From assembly GCF_030733745.1 (NCBI RefSeq), contig NZ_JASHIK010000012.1, positions 1-64,000 of the forward strand: 64,000 nt of DNA, given 5' to 3'. Source of the stretch: Stappia sp. MMSF_3263. Its GTDB lineage: Bacteria > Pseudomonadota > Alphaproteobacteria > Rhizobiales > Stappiaceae. A program made the translations under genes and the position numbers. The notes under the pieces are model-generated. The model was not told the origin of the DNA and made no database searches. It saw only the letters and a program-made list of their open reading frames with translations. Of this stretch, positions 35,846-45,609 are shown one piece after another (positions within the stretch are counted from its first letter, which is position 1; every line of letters starts with the position of its first letter).

Positions 35846-37738
35846 GTGGATGTGTTGACGGTCGACGGCCTGAGCGTCGATTTCACGACCCAGGAGGGGC
35901 GCGCGCGGGCGGTGGACAATGTGTCCTTTTCGGTGCCGCGCAACCGCACCGTGGCCCTGGTCGGAGAATCCGGTTCGGGCAAGACGGTGATCTCGCAGAC
36001 GATCATGGGCCTGCTGCCGGAAAAGGCGCAGGTGAGCGGCGGACGCGTCCTTTTCCGTGACAGCGACGAGGCCGAGCCGGTCGACATCGCCGCGCTGGAC
36101 CGCAAGGGCCCGGCGCTGCGCGCCATTCGCGGCAACCGCATCGCCATCATTTTCCAGGAGCCGATGACCTCGCTCTCGCCGCTGCACACGATCGGCGACC
36201 AGATCGGCGAGGCGGCGGAACTGCATCGCGGCTGCTCGCCGGCCGAGGCGCGCGAACTGACCCGCGAGATGCTGCGCCTGGTGCGTTTTCCCGATCCGGC
36301 GCGCGCCCTGGACGCCTATGCGTTCGAACTGTCCGGCGGCCTGCGCCAGCGCGCGATGATCGCCATGGCGATGATCTGCCGCCCCTCGCTGCTCATCGCC
36401 GACGAGCCGACCACCGCGCTCGATGTCACGATCCAGGCGGAAATTCTCAAGCTGATCAAGGATGTGCAGACCGAGCTGCACATGTCCGTTCTCCTGATCA
36501 CCCATGATTTCGGCGTCGTTGCCAACATGGCCGACGACGTGGTGGTGATCTATCACGGCCGTATCATGGAGCGCGGCAGCGCCGCCGACCTCTTCGCCAA
36601 TCCGCAGCACGCCTATCTCAAGGCGCTGCTCAACGCGGTGCCGCGCTTCGGCATGGAGGCGGGCGAGCGCCTGGTGCCGATCCGTCCGATCGAGCCGCAT
36701 GCGGAAGGCTTCCTGAAGAAGGCGAGCGGACGGCCCGCATGCGCGCCCGGCACGCCGCTGGTGACGCTGAGCGGCGTGACCAAGCGCTTCACCACCCGCA
36801 AGGGCGGAATGCTCGGCGGCAGCGCGCACACTGTGCTGGCGCTCGACGACATCAACCTGACCGTCAGGCGCGGCGAATGCCTCGGCCTGGTCGGCGAAAG
36901 CGGGTCCGGCAAGACGACGACCGCCAAGGCGGTGCTGCGCGCCATCGAGATCGACGAGGGCGGGATCCGCTACGATTGCGGCAAGGGTCCGGTCGATGTC
37001 GCGAAAATGAGCGGAGCGGACCTGCTCGACTATCGCAAGCGCGTGCAGCTGATCTTCCAGGATCCGTTTTCCTCGCTCAATCCGCGCATGACCGTGAACG
37101 AGTTGCTGTCCGAACCGCTGGTCATCCACAAGATCGGCACGCCGGAGGAGCGGGCGGAGCGGGTGCGCGAACTGATGCGCCTGGTCGGCCTCGATCCGCG
37201 CTTCCTGCGCCGCTATCCGCATTCCTTCTCCGGCGGCCAGCGCCAGCGTATCGGCATCGCCCGCGCGCTCGCGCTCAATCCCGAATTCATCCTTTGCGAC
37301 GAGCCGACCTCGGCGCTCGACGTCTCGGTCCAGGCGCAGGTTCTCAACCTGCTCAAGGACCTGAAGGCGGAACTGGGACTGACCTATCTGTTCGTCAGTC
37401 ACAACCTGGCCGTCGTCGATTACATCGCCGACCGGGTCGCGGTGATGTGCCGGGGGCGCGTCGTCGAAGTGGGCGCCACCCGCGACGTGGTGCAAAACCC
37501 GCTGCATCCCTATACGCAGGCCCTGCTTGCCTCCGTTCCCGAGCCCGATCTCGGCGCGCCGCTGGATTTTGCCGCACTCGATGCCGGCCGGGCATCCGAG
37601 CCCGCCGAATGGCCGGATCCCTACCGGGTGGTCGACGGTGTCCGGCCGGTGCTGGTGGAGATGGCGCCGGGTCATTTCGTCTGCGCGCCGGGACTGGCGC
37701 CGAGCCGCCCGGCCGCATCGATGGAGGCCGCGCAGTGA
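35846..37738 (+). CDS. Fused dual-ATPase subunit of a peptide-type ABC transporter
   Basis: 630 residues from the GTG at 35846, which has AGGAGGG upstream. Two complete Opp/Dpp-type ATPase domains in one chain: Walker [12 protein letters not shown], signature [11 protein letters not shown] and Walker [13 protein letters not shown] in the first; [27 protein letters not shown] and [12 protein letters not shown] in the second. It combines DppD and DppF. It energises the uptake of peptides, opines or similar solutes. First gene of a four-gene operon; the stop overlaps the next GTG (GTGA). Confidence 0.9.
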   Translation: MDVLTVDGLSVDFTTQEGRARAVDNVSFSVPRNRTVALVGESGSGKTVISQTIMGLLPEKAQVSGGRVLFRDSDEAEPVDIAALDRKGPALRAIRGNRIAIIFQEPMTSLSPLHTIGDQIGEAAELHRGCSPAEARELTREMLRLVRFPDPARALDAYAFELSGGLRQRAMIAMAMICRPSLLIADEPTTALDVTIQAEILKLIKDVQTELHMSVLLITHDFGVVANMADDVVVIYHGRIMERGSAADLFANPQHAYLKALLNAVPRFGMEAGERLVPIRPIEPHAEGFLKKASGRPACAPGTPLVTLSGVTKRFTTRKGGMLGGSAHTVLALDDINLTVRRGECLGLVGESGSGKTTTAKAVLRAIEIDEGGIRYDCGKGPVDVAKMSGADLLDYRKRVQLIFQDPFSSLNPRMTVNELLSEPLVIHKIGTPEERAERVRELMRLVGLDPRFLRRYPHSFSGGQRQRIGIARALALNPEFILCDEPTSALDVSVQAQVLNLLKDLKAELGLTYLFVSHNLAVVDYIADRVAVMCRGRVVEVGATRDVVQNPLHPYTQALLASVPEPDLGAPLDFAALDAGRASEPAEWPDPYRVVDGVRPVLVEMAPGHFVCAPGLAPSRPAASMEAAQ

Positions 37739-39642
37739 CGGTCCTGCCCCCGAAAAGCTCTTTGCGTGCCGCCGTCCTTGTCGCGCTGGTGGCGCTGGCG
37801 GCGGTTCCGGCGGCGGCGATGACGCTCAAGGAAACGCCCTCGCTCGCCGACCGCGTCGGCGTCGACCTGCCGCCGGTGGCCGAGCGCGTGCCGCACGAGC
37901 CGCTGGTCGTCGACCTTGCCGCGCGCGGTCGCCAGATCGGCAAGCCCGGCGGCCAGATCGACACCCTGATCGGCCGCTCGCGCGATGTCCGCCTGATCAA
38001 TGTCTGGGGCTATGCCCGGCTGGTCGGCTACGACGAGGAGCTCGAGCTGAGGCCCGACATCCTCAAGGACTTCATCGAGGAGGACGGCCGGGTCTTCACG
38101 CTGGTCCTGCGCAAGGGGCACAAGTGGTCCGATGGCCACCCGTTCACCTCCGAGGACATCCGCTTCTGGTACGAGGACGTCGCGCTGAATGACGAGCTGC
38201 AGCCCTCCGGCCTGCCGCAATTCATGCTGGCCGGCGGCCAGCCGCCGCTCTTCGAGGTCATCGACGAGACCACGGTCCGCTTCAGCTGGGACGAGCCCAA
38301 CCCGCTGTTCAAGCCGGAACTGGCCAAGTCCCGCCCGCCCTTCATCTACCGGCCGGCGCATTACCTGAAGCAGTACCATGCCCGCTACGGCGACATGGAG
38401 AAGATCGGCAAGCTGGCGGAGGCCAAGAAGCTGAGGAGCTGGGCGGCGCTCTTCAACAAGATGGACGACATGTACGACGCCCGCAATCCGGACCTGCCGA
38501 GCCTGCAGCCCTGGGTGCGGCTCGCCGATGACAGCGAGCGTCGCTTCGTCCTGCACCGCAATCCCTACTATCACCGCGTCGACAAGGCGGGCCAGCAACT
38601 CCCCTATGTCGACAGCGTCGTGATGACGGTTGCCGACGGCAAGATCATTCCGGCCAAGACCCAGGCGGGCGAGGCGGACCTGCAGGCGCGCAACATCGGC
38701 TTTTCCGACATCACAATCCTCAAGCAGGGCGAGAAGGCGGGCCGCTTCGACACCTATCTGTGGCCGATCAGCAAGGGCTCGCAGATCTCGCTGCTGCCCA
38801 ACCTGACCGTTGCCGATCCGGTCTGGCGCAAGGTGATGCAGGACACGCGCTTCCGCCATGCCCTGTCTCTGGGCATCGACCGGGTGATGATCAACAAGGT
38901 GCTTTATCTGGGCTTCGGCACCGCCGGCAACGACACGGTGCTCTCGCGCAGCCCTCTCTTCCGTCCCGAGTATCGCGACATGTATGCGGGCTTCGACCCG
39001 GACAGGGCGAACGAACTGCTCGACGAGATGGGCCTGACCGAGCGGCGCGGCGACGGCGTGCGTCTTTTGCCCGACGGGCGGCCGCTTGAGATCATCGTCG
39101 AGGCCACCGGCGAGAGCCAGGAGGAGCTCGATGCGCTCGAACTGGTCGGCGAGACCTGGCGGGAGATCGGCGTCAAGCTGTTTCCCAAGCCGAGCCAGCG
39201 CGACATCATGCGCGAGCGCGCCTTGTCCGGCCTGATGGTGATGGCCGTGTGGTCGGGGTTCGAGAACGGCATCCCGACCTCGGAAATGACGCCGGAGGAC
39301 TTCGTGCCGGTGCGCGGCGACTTCCTGTCCTGGGCGCGCTGGGGCAACTGGTACGAGACCGACGGGCAGACCGGCGAGAAGCCCGAATGGGCGCCGGCGG
39401 TGCGCCTGATCGAGCTTTACGAGGCCTGGCTTGCCTCGACCTCGCACGAGGAGCGCACCGAGATCTGGCACGAGATCCTGCGCATTCATGCGCAGGAGAC
39501 GATCCATATCGGGCTGGTGTCGGAGGTTCGCCAGCCGGTGGTGGTGAAGAACCTGGGCAACGTGCCGGAAGAGGGGATCTACGGCTGGGATCCCGGGGCA
39601 CATTTCGGCATTCACCGGATGGATGAATTCTACAGGAAATGA
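37735..39642 (+). CDS. ABC transporter solute-binding protein (family 5, YejA-like size)
   Basis: 635 residues, starting at a GTG that overlaps the ATPase stop. A signal peptide (about 1-28, ending VPAAAM) leads into the SBP_bac_5 fold with FVLRKGHKWSDGHPFTSEDIRFWYED and FRHALSLGIDRVMINKVLYLG. It is longer than typical DppA (about 530), like the binding proteins of the YejA/opine group. It captures a solute in the periplasm for the two permeases that follow. The ligand is not predictable from the sequence alone. Confidence 0.9.
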   Translation: MTVLPPKSSLRAAVLVALVALAAVPAAAMTLKETPSLADRVGVDLPPVAERVPHEPLVVDLAARGRQIGKPGGQIDTLIGRSRDVRLINVWGYARLVGYDEELELRPDILKDFIEEDGRVFTLVLRKGHKWSDGHPFTSEDIRFWYEDVALNDELQPSGLPQFMLAGGQPPLFEVIDETTVRFSWDEPNPLFKPELAKSRPPFIYRPAHYLKQYHARYGDMEKIGKLAEAKKLRSWAALFNKMDDMYDARNPDLPSLQPWVRLADDSERRFVLHRNPYYHRVDKAGQQLPYVDSVVMTVADGKIIPAKTQAGEADLQARNIGFSDITILKQGEKAGRFDTYLWPISKGSQISLLPNLTVADPVWRKVMQDTRFRHALSLGIDRVMINKVLYLGFGTAGNDTVLSRSPLFRPEYRDMYAGFDPDRANELLDEMGLTERRGDGVRLLPDGRPLEIIVEATGESQEELDALELVGETWREIGVKLFPKPSQRDIMRERALSGLMVMAVWSGFENGIPTSEMTPEDFVPVRGDFLSWARWGNWYETDGQTGEKPEWAPAVRLIELYEAWLASTSHEERTEIWHEILRIHAQETIHIGLVSEVRQPVVVKNLGNVPEEGIYGWDPGAHFGIHRMDEFYRK

Positions 39643-39690
39643 GTGCGCGGCGCGGCGCGTGGGCGCTGCGCGGTGCTGGGGGACCGCTTG

Positions 39691-40716
39691 ATGCTCTACT
39701 ACATTGCGCGCCGGGTGCTGACGATGATCCCGACGCTGTTCGTGATCAGCCTGCTTATCTTCGTCATCATCGAACTGCCGGCCGGCGACTACATCTCCAA
39801 CCAGATCGCCGCGCTGCGCGCCGCCGGCGAGAGTGCGTCCATCGCCAAGCTGGAGTTCCTGCGCGCCGAGTTCGCGCTCGACCGCCCCTTCCTGGAGCGT
39901 TACCTGATCTGGATCGGCCTGTGGCCCGGCGTTCACGGGCTGGACGGATTGCTGCAGGGCAACTGGGGCTGGTCGTTCGAATACGAGAAGCCGGTCTCCG
40001 AGGTGGTCGGCCCGACCCTTCCGCTGACCATCGTGCTCAACACGGCGACCATCCTCTTCGTCTATATCGTCTCCTTCCCGATCGGCATCTATTCGGCCAC
40101 GAGGCAATATTCCTGGGGCGACTACGGCTTCACCTTCATCGGTTATATCGGGCTCGCGACGCCGAACTTCCTGCTCGGCCTGATCATGCTCTATTTCGCC
40201 AATCTCTGGTTTGGCCTGTCGGTTGGCGGGCTGATGGCGCCGGAATATATCGGCCAGCCCTGGAGCGTGGCGAAGGCGCTGTCGATCCTGGCGCACCTGA
40301 TCGTGCCCACCGTCGTCATCGGTACGGCGGGCACCGCGGCGATGATCCGGCGGTTGCGGGCCAATCTGCTCGATGAGCTGCACAAGCAATATGTGACGAC
40401 GGCGCGGGCCAAGGGCCTGCGCGAGGCGCGCCTGCTGGTCAAGTATCCGCTGCGCATGGCGCTCAACCCGTTCATCGCCGATATCGGCAACCTGATCCCC
40501 TCGCTCGTCTCCGGCTCGGTCATCGTTTCGGTGGTGCTCAACCTGCCCACCGTCGGGCCAGTTCTGCTCAACGCCCTGCAGTCGCAGGACCAGTTCCTCG
40601 CCGGCTTCATCCTCCTCTTCGTCGCGATCCTGACGCTGATCGGCATGCTGGTCTCCGACCTGTTGCTGGCGGTGCTCGACCCGCGCATTCGCCTCGGCGG
40701 AAAGGCCGTGTCATGA
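39691..40716 (+). CDS. ABC transporter permease, DppB-like
   Basis: 341 residues from ATG 39691. A first span (about 8-28, IPTLFVISLLIFVIIELPAGD) is followed by a periplasmic loop and five more spans. The inner-membrane coupling motif ARAKGLREARLLVKYPLRMALNPFI and the C-terminal VLNLPTVGPVLLNALQSQDQFLAGFIL are typical of DppB. It overlaps the next gene by four bases. It forms the channel with the DppC-like partner. Confidence 0.92.
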   Translation: MLYYIARRVLTMIPTLFVISLLIFVIIELPAGDYISNQIAALRAAGESASIAKLEFLRAEFALDRPFLERYLIWIGLWPGVHGLDGLLQGNWGWSFEYEKPVSEVVGPTLPLTIVLNTATILFVYIVSFPIGIYSATRQYSWGDYGFTFIGYIGLATPNFLLGLIMLYFANLWFGLSVGGLMAPEYIGQPWSVAKALSILAHLIVPTVVIGTAGTAAMIRRLRANLLDELHKQYVTTARAKGLREARLLVKYPLRMALNPFIADIGNLIPSLVSGSVIVSVVLNLPTVGPVLLNALQSQDQFLAGFILLFVAILTLIGMLVSDLLLAVLDPRIRLGGKAVS

Positions 40717-41873
40717 GCATGCGCGAGGAAACCGCTCACTACGTCAATCCGGAAGCCTTCAACCCGGCCCAGGCGGAAACGCTGTCGCCGGAGCAGGAGC
40801 GCTACTACCAGGCCTCCCAGTGGCAGATCATGTGGTGGAAGTTCCGCCGCCACCGGGTCGCCGTGTGGTCCGGCGTCATTCTCATCCTGTTCTATCTCTG
40901 CGTGCCGTTCGCCGAGCTGATCGCGCCCTATTCGCCCAACGAACGCTCCAACGACCACCTCTACGCCCCGCCGCAGACGCTGCGCCTGTTCCATGAGGGC
41001 TCCTTCGTCGGGCCGTTCGTCTACGGTTCGAAGGCCAGCATCGACCTGGAGACGGTTCGCTGGGTCTATGCCGAGGACCGGCAGGACGTGCAGCCGCTGC
41101 GCTTCTTCTGTTCGGGCTCGAAATACCGGTTCTGGGGGCTGTTCGACGCGCGCTTCCATCTCGTCTGCCCGGCCGAGGGCGGCACGCTCTATCTGCTTGG
41201 AACGGACCGGCTGGGGCGCGACGTTCTCTCCGGACTGATCTACGGCGCGCGCCTGTCGCTGACCGTGGGCCTCGTCGGCGTGACCATCTCCATCGTGCTC
41301 GGCCTTTTTTTCGGCGGGATCGCGGGCTTCTTCGGCGGGTTCATCGACAGCGCCATCCAGCGGGTGATCGAGATCCTTCGTTCGCTGCCCGAACTGCCTC
41401 TGTGGATGGCGCTTTCGGCCGCCCTTCCGGTTACCTGGTCGCCGGTGTGGATCTATCTCGGCATCACCGTCATCCTCGGCCTGCTCGATTGGCCCGGGCT
41501 GGCCCGTGCGGTGCGCTCCAAGCTGATGGCGCTGCGCGAGGAGGAATATGCCAAGGCGGCGCTGCTGATGGGCGCAAGCCCCTCGCGGGTGATCCGCAAG
41601 CATCTTCTGCCCGGCTTCACCAGCCACATCATCGCCTCGGCCTCGCTGTCCATCCCGGCGATGATCCTTGGCGAGACGGCGCTCTCCTATCTCAATCTCG
41701 GCCTGCGCCGGCCGGCCGTTTCCTGGGGCGTTTTGCTCAACGAGGCGCAGGATATCTCCGTCGTCGTCGTTTATCCTTGGCTGATGGCACCGGTCGTCCC
41801 CATTATCGTCGTTGTTCTGGCCTTCAACTTCCTGGGAGACGGTTTGCGTGACGCTGCCGACCCGTATAAGTGA
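40713..41873 (+). CDS. ABC transporter permease, DppC-like
   Basis: 386 residues. The cytoplasmic N-terminal extension (about 1-45) precedes the first span (about 48-70). A long periplasmic loop of about 110 residues follows, then five spans with the coupling motif KAALLMGASPSRVIRKHLLPGFTSHI and the ending NFLGDGLRDAADPYK. The loop is longer than in DppC and occurs in the YejE-type group, in line with the large binding protein. Last gene of the operon, 52 bases before a methyltransferase on the same strand. Confidence 0.92.
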   Translation: MSMREETAHYVNPEAFNPAQAETLSPEQERYYQASQWQIMWWKFRRHRVAVWSGVILILFYLCVPFAELIAPYSPNERSNDHLYAPPQTLRLFHEGSFVGPFVYGSKASIDLETVRWVYAEDRQDVQPLRFFCSGSKYRFWGLFDARFHLVCPAEGGTLYLLGTDRLGRDVLSGLIYGARLSLTVGLVGVTISIVLGLFFGGIAGFFGGFIDSAIQRVIEILRSLPELPLWMALSAALPVTWSPVWIYLGITVILGLLDWPGLARAVRSKLMALREEEYAKAALLMGASPSRVIRKHLLPGFTSHIIASASLSIPAMILGETALSYLNLGLRRPAVSWGVLLNEAQDISVVVVYPWLMAPVVPIIVVVLAFNFLGDGLRDAADPYK

Positions 41874-41925
41874 TGGCGCACTGCAGCACGAGCTGCGGCG
41901 ACTGAAGCCCAACAGGAAGACGAGC

Positions 41926-42516
41926 ATGTCCAAGAACGCATCGACCGCCGACGGATGGGACGAGGAATACCGGCGCGGGCGCTGGTCGTTCCTGCGCGAC
42001 CTGCCCGAGAGCGGACGGTATGGCATCATCGGCATGTGGCTGGCGCTGAACGGCTCGCTGGACAATGTGCTCGACATCGGCTGCGGCGAAGGATTGCTCT
42101 ACGAGCGCCTGCAGCCGATGGGCATCCAGCGCTATGTGGGCGTCGATCTCGCCCCGGCCGCGCTCGGCATTGCCGATGTCGATCCGCAAATCGCATCGCT
42201 GCGCGCCGGCGACCTGCACACATTCGCACCCGAGAAGGGCGAGACCTTCTCCGCCATCGTCTTCAACGAGGTGCTGCATTTCTCCGACGATCCGGCCGCA
42301 GCGGTCGCCCGCTACGTGCCCTTCCTGGCGCCTGGCGGCGTCATCGCCGTGTCGATGTATTCGCCCAAGCGGCTTGAGTCCGGCGCCAACCGGCTGATCG
42401 CGCGGTTGTGGGAAGCAACCGACGGTCCCGACTGGGACGTGCTCGACGACTACCGCCTGACTTCCGACAAGAAGAACGTCACCTGGCGGCTGCGGTTGTT
42501 GAAGCCCGCGGCCTGA
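41926..42516 (+). CDS. Class I SAM-dependent methyltransferase
   Basis: 196 residues from MSKNASTADGWDEEYRRGRW. SAM-binding motif I is VLDIGCGEGLLYERL; motif II is in FSAIVFNEVLHFSD; the C-terminal half closes the Rossmann fold with VSMYSPKRLESGANRLIARLWEATD. A small-molecule or lipid acceptor is likely. It lies 52 bases after the peptide permease but faces the end of the glycan cluster, so it could belong to either. The acceptor cannot be inferred. Confidence 0.85.
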   Translation: MSKNASTADGWDEEYRRGRWSFLRDLPESGRYGIIGMWLALNGSLDNVLDIGCGEGLLYERLQPMGIQRYVGVDLAPAALGIADVDPQIASLRAGDLHTFAPEKGETFSAIVFNEVLHFSDDPAAAVARYVPFLAPGGVIAVSMYSPKRLESGANRLIARLWEATDGPDWDVLDDYRLTSDKKNVTWRLRLLKPAA

Positions 42517-42520
42517 CGGC

Positions 42521-43321
42521 TCAACCCGCCTGTACCGGCCGGGATGGCGGCAGCAGATCGGCGATCCGCGCGAAGCGGGCGCCGGGATGCGCGGCGAGAA
42601 GCCCGAAGGTCCTGTCCAGGAAATCGAACGAGGCCTCGTCCTGCGCCAGGTGATGCGAGAGGATGCCGAGCGGTTCGTCCGGGTTGTTACGCCGCCGTGC
42701 CAGATGGAAATCGAAGCGCAGGCGTGCCGACTGCCAGCCGATGAAACGCCGCTCCTTCTTCCACTTGATCATGTCGATATGGGTCTGCACGTGGGGGAGC
42801 GCGCGCGGATGGAACTGGGTGAAGGTCGAAAGCCCGACAAGGCCGGCCTCGCCGAGCCGCGACGAGATGCGCGGCGCGATGCGGTTCCAGGGCGGCACCA
42901 TGACAGGCACGAAACGCGTCCCGAAAAGCCCCGCCAGCCGCTCGCGCCCGTTTGCGACCAAGGCCAGCGCTTCGTCCGGGTCGCGCCGCCGGCCTAGCTC
43001 CGCCGCCTTCTCGCCGCGCGCCTTGTCCTGGAAGTTGCGGTGCTCGTAGCCGTGCTGCAGGACGCAGGCGAAGCGCTCGCCGGCGAGCCTGTCCGCCAAC
43101 GCCGGCGTCGCGTCCTTCGGGATGACGGCAAGCGCCACCTCGACCCCGTGCGCATTGGCGATGGCAAGCAACCGCTCGAGTGCCGGACTCGGCTCCACGG
43201 CGTCGTCGTCGCGCCACCAGACGGGAACGAAAAGACCGCGTTCGGCGAACCAGTCGAGATGGCGGGTCAGGTCGTCGCGCCAGGTGCTGAATTCGGCGTG
43301 GGTGTCGGCGGTGCTGCTCAT
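42521..43321 (-). CDS. Polysaccharide deacetylase-family protein
   Basis: 266 residues. The first catalytic/metal motif VPVWWRDDDAVEPSP holds the paired aspartates, and the later QHGYEHRNF gives the two histidines with the spacing of the carbohydrate esterase 4 fold. There is no signal peptide, so it may act in the cytoplasm on a glycan intermediate or be a fold relative. Last gene of the minus-strand glycan cluster; its start overlaps the upstream glycosyltransferase by four bases. It is convergent with the methyltransferase, with five bases between stops. Confidence 0.85.
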   Translation of the reverse strand: MSSTADTHAEFSTWRDDLTRHLDWFAERGLFVPVWWRDDDAVEPSPALERLLAIANAHGVEVALAVIPKDATPALADRLAGERFACVLQHGYEHRNFQDKARGEKAAELGRRRDPDEALALVANGRERLAGLFGTRFVPVMVPPWNRIAPRISSRLGEAGLVGLSTFTQFHPRALPHVQTHIDMIKWKKERRFIGWQSARLRFDFHLARRRNNPDEPLGILSHHLAQDEASFDFLDRTFGLLAAHPGARFARIADLLPPSRPVQAG

Positions 43322-44472
43322 CCGCGCGCCTCCAGCGCTTCGGCGAGGAGCCCGGCTGCCCGCTCCGCACCGCCGAACCTCACCTCGATCTGCCGGCGCG
43401 GCAGGGCGAGCGCCTCGTCGGCCGCCGCCGCCAGTCCTTCCGGCGTCAGCGTTTTCTCCGGGATCGAGACGGCGCGGCCGTGGCGGGCGAGCGCGTCGGC
43501 GCGCTGCTGCTGTTCCGTTTCCTTTATCTGGGCGAAGGGAACCAGGACGGACGGCACCCCGGCGCGCAGGATGTCGAGCACCGTGTTGTAGCCGGCCTGG
43601 CTGACGGAAAGCCGGGCACGCGACAGGAGCGCGGTGAAATCGCGCCGGGCGCGCTCGACGACGACGCCGTCGCCTGCCTCGGCCGCGAGCCGGTTGAAGG
43701 TTTCCTGGTCGATGTCGTGGCCGGCGAGCAGTCGCCAGGTGCAGTCGCCGGCACGCCGCGACAGGGCACGCGCCGGGATCGCGGCGGCCAGGAGATCCGC
43801 CCCGACGGCGCCGCCGCCGCAGGAGACGATCACCTCGTCCTGGCCGTCGCGGCCTTCGGACGCGGCAACGCTGGCGCCGGTCTCGGCAAAGCCCGTGTAG
43901 CGCAGCAGGTGGGCGATGCGGTCCGCGAAGGGGAAGCTGTCCTCCAGTTTCACGAATTCCGGATCGGAATGGACGAGGACGATGTCATAGGCGGCCAACG
44001 CCCGGGTCGCCATCTCCTCCTCCTTCCAGGTCTCCTGCTTGCGCACCAGGATGTCGCGGATCGAGGCGGCAACGAGAGGCGGGCGAGGGCGTGCCCGCGC
44101 CGCCGCGACAAGCGGCTCCATCTCGAAGGCGAACGGCCGGCGGCCGAAGGGCCAGGTCTCCGTCAGAAGCAGGTCGAAATCGCGCGCCGCGAAGGCCTTG
44201 AGCGTCGCCTCGCGCCGCGATGTCTTCCAGGCGTCGTCGATCTCCGTTCCTTGCGGTGTGAGGAAGGTCTTGAAGCGGGCATCAAGCGCCCTGACGGGCG
44301 GCAGTTCGACAATGTTCAGGCCCTGCGTATCGAGCAGAGGCGGCAGCGTGTTGCCGGTGGCGAGCGTCACCTCGGTCCCGCGCGCGGCGAGCGCCCGGCC
44401 GATCGCGGCGGCGCGAAACACATGGCCGGTGCCGAGCAGGTGCTGGACATGGATGAAGGCGGATCGGGTCAT
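43318..44472 (-). CDS. Glycosyltransferase (MurG-like, GT28-type fold)
   Basis: 384 residues. N-terminal domain with the glycine-rich motif HVQHLLGTGHVFRAAAIGRAL and a C-terminal nucleotide-sugar domain with VIVSCGGGAVGADLL, DFTALLSRARLSVSQAGYNT and GVPSVLVPFAQIKETEQQQRADAL. The pattern GTGH plus SVSQAGYNT is that of the MurG/UGT superfamily. The donor and acceptor are unknown. It overlaps both neighbours by four bases, so the four-base overlaps couple its translation to the deacetylase and the next transferase. Confidence 0.85.
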   Translation of the reverse strand: MTRSAFIHVQHLLGTGHVFRAAAIGRALAARGTEVTLATGNTLPPLLDTQGLNIVELPPVRALDARFKTFLTPQGTEIDDAWKTSRREATLKAFAARDFDLLLTETWPFGRRPFAFEMEPLVAAARARPRPPLVAASIRDILVRKQETWKEEEMATRALAAYDIVLVHSDPEFVKLEDSFPFADRIAHLLRYTGFAETGASVAASEGRDGQDEVIVSCGGGAVGADLLAAAIPARALSRRAGDCTWRLLAGHDIDQETFNRLAAEAGDGVVVERARRDFTALLSRARLSVSQAGYNTVLDILRAGVPSVLVPFAQIKETEQQQRADALARHGRAVSIPEKTLTPEGLAAAADEALALPRRQIEVRFGGAERAAGLLAEALEARG

Positions 44473-45593
44473 TGCGGCGAAGCGGTAGCGCGGGCCGCGA
44501 AGTTGCGCAAGGCATGCGAGAGAAAGGCGTCGAGCCGCCTCGCGCCGGCCGCCAGCCCGTGACGGGAGAGGACATGGGCGCGCGCGGCGGCACCCATGCG
44601 GGCCGAAAGGCCGGGTGTGTCCAGCAGGCGGGCAAGGGCCGCGGCGAAGGCTTCGACATCGCCTTCGGGCGCAAGTAACCCGCTCACCCCCTCGGCGACG
44701 ACATCGGGAACGCCGAACGTGTCGCCGCCGACAATCGCAAGTCCCGCCGCCTGCGCCTCCAGGAAGACGAAGCCGAAGGCCTCGCGGATCGCCGGCCAGA
44801 CGAGAATGTCATGGGCAGCGTAGAGCGCCGGCATTTCCTCCGGTGTCAGCGCACCGGTGAAGCGGGCGCCGTGGCGGGCAAACAGTGCCTCGACCTCGGC
44901 CCGGCCAGGTCCGTCACCGGCAATGGTCAGGACGAAGGGGCGGCCGTCCAGTTTGCCGAGCGCCTCGGCAAGCAGCCGGTAGGAGGCCATCTTGGCGCCC
45001 TCTCGCATCATTCCGGCGGCCAGCAGCCGGGGAGACGCGTCGGCATGCGGCGGGATGCGCGGTGCGTCGATGAAGGGCCGTTCGTCGAGGAAGGGCGCAA
45101 GCACGGTCAGCCGCGCATCCGGCACGACCTCGGCGAGGCATTCCCGGTCGGCCCGGTGCAGGGCGGCGACCATGTCGGCGCGGTGAAGGGCGGCATCGGC
45201 GGCGGCGAAACCATGCTCCCACGCGCCAGCCTGCCGCTTCGGCGCGCGGCTCGCCTCGATCACCGCATAGGGCAGGGCGAGGCGGTCGGCAAGCGCCGGT
45301 CCGATCCAGTCCGGTGCCTTGTGATAGAGGTGATAGGTGAGGAAGAGGTCCGGCCGGTAGCCTTCCGCCTCCCATTGGCGGGCGACAGCCTCGGCCTCCC
45401 GGAGGGCTTCGCGTTCGACGGCGCGCTGCGCGTCGATACCGCCTTCCGCCCGCCAGGCACGGAACCGGCTTGCGACCCGCACCTCGTGGCCGGCCTGCTC
45501 AAGTCCCCTGACGATCAGGCGTCCCATGGTCCGGTCGCCGGAGGGGACCGGGTCGTCGAGCGGTTTCATCGGCGCGGTGAAGGCGATGCGCAT
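44469..45593 (-). CDS. Glycosyltransferase family 4 protein
   Basis: 374 residues from MRIAFTAPMKPLDDPVPSGD. GT-B fold with GDRTMGRLIVRGLEQAGHEV in the N-terminal domain and the C-terminal donor domain: TIAGDGPGRAEVEALFARHG, ARFTGALTPEEMPALYAAHD, the REAFGFVFLEAQAAGLAIVGG motif with the catalytic glutamates. Retaining transferase with an NDP-sugar donor. The alternative upstream start (to 45728) runs into the neighbour's frame. Translationally coupled to the GT28-type gene. Confidence 0.9.
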   Translation of the reverse strand: MRIAFTAPMKPLDDPVPSGDRTMGRLIVRGLEQAGHEVRVASRFRAWRAEGGIDAQRAVEREALREAEAVARQWEAEGYRPDLFLTYHLYHKAPDWIGPALADRLALPYAVIEASRAPKRQAGAWEHGFAAADAALHRADMVAALHRADRECLAEVVPDARLTVLAPFLDERPFIDAPRIPPHADASPRLLAAGMMREGAKMASYRLLAEALGKLDGRPFVLTIAGDGPGRAEVEALFARHGARFTGALTPEEMPALYAAHDILVWPAIREAFGFVFLEAQAAGLAIVGGDTFGVPDVVAEGVSGLLAPEGDVEAFAAALARLLDTPGLSARMGAAARAHVLSRHGLAAGARRLDAFLSHALRNFAARATASPQ

Positions 45594-45609
45594 GGGCCGA
45601 ACCTTCCCG

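Noticed and set aside
35756-37675. Minus-strand frame of 639 codons
   Set aside because: Antisense to the fused dual ATPase, whose motifs are intact on the plus strand.
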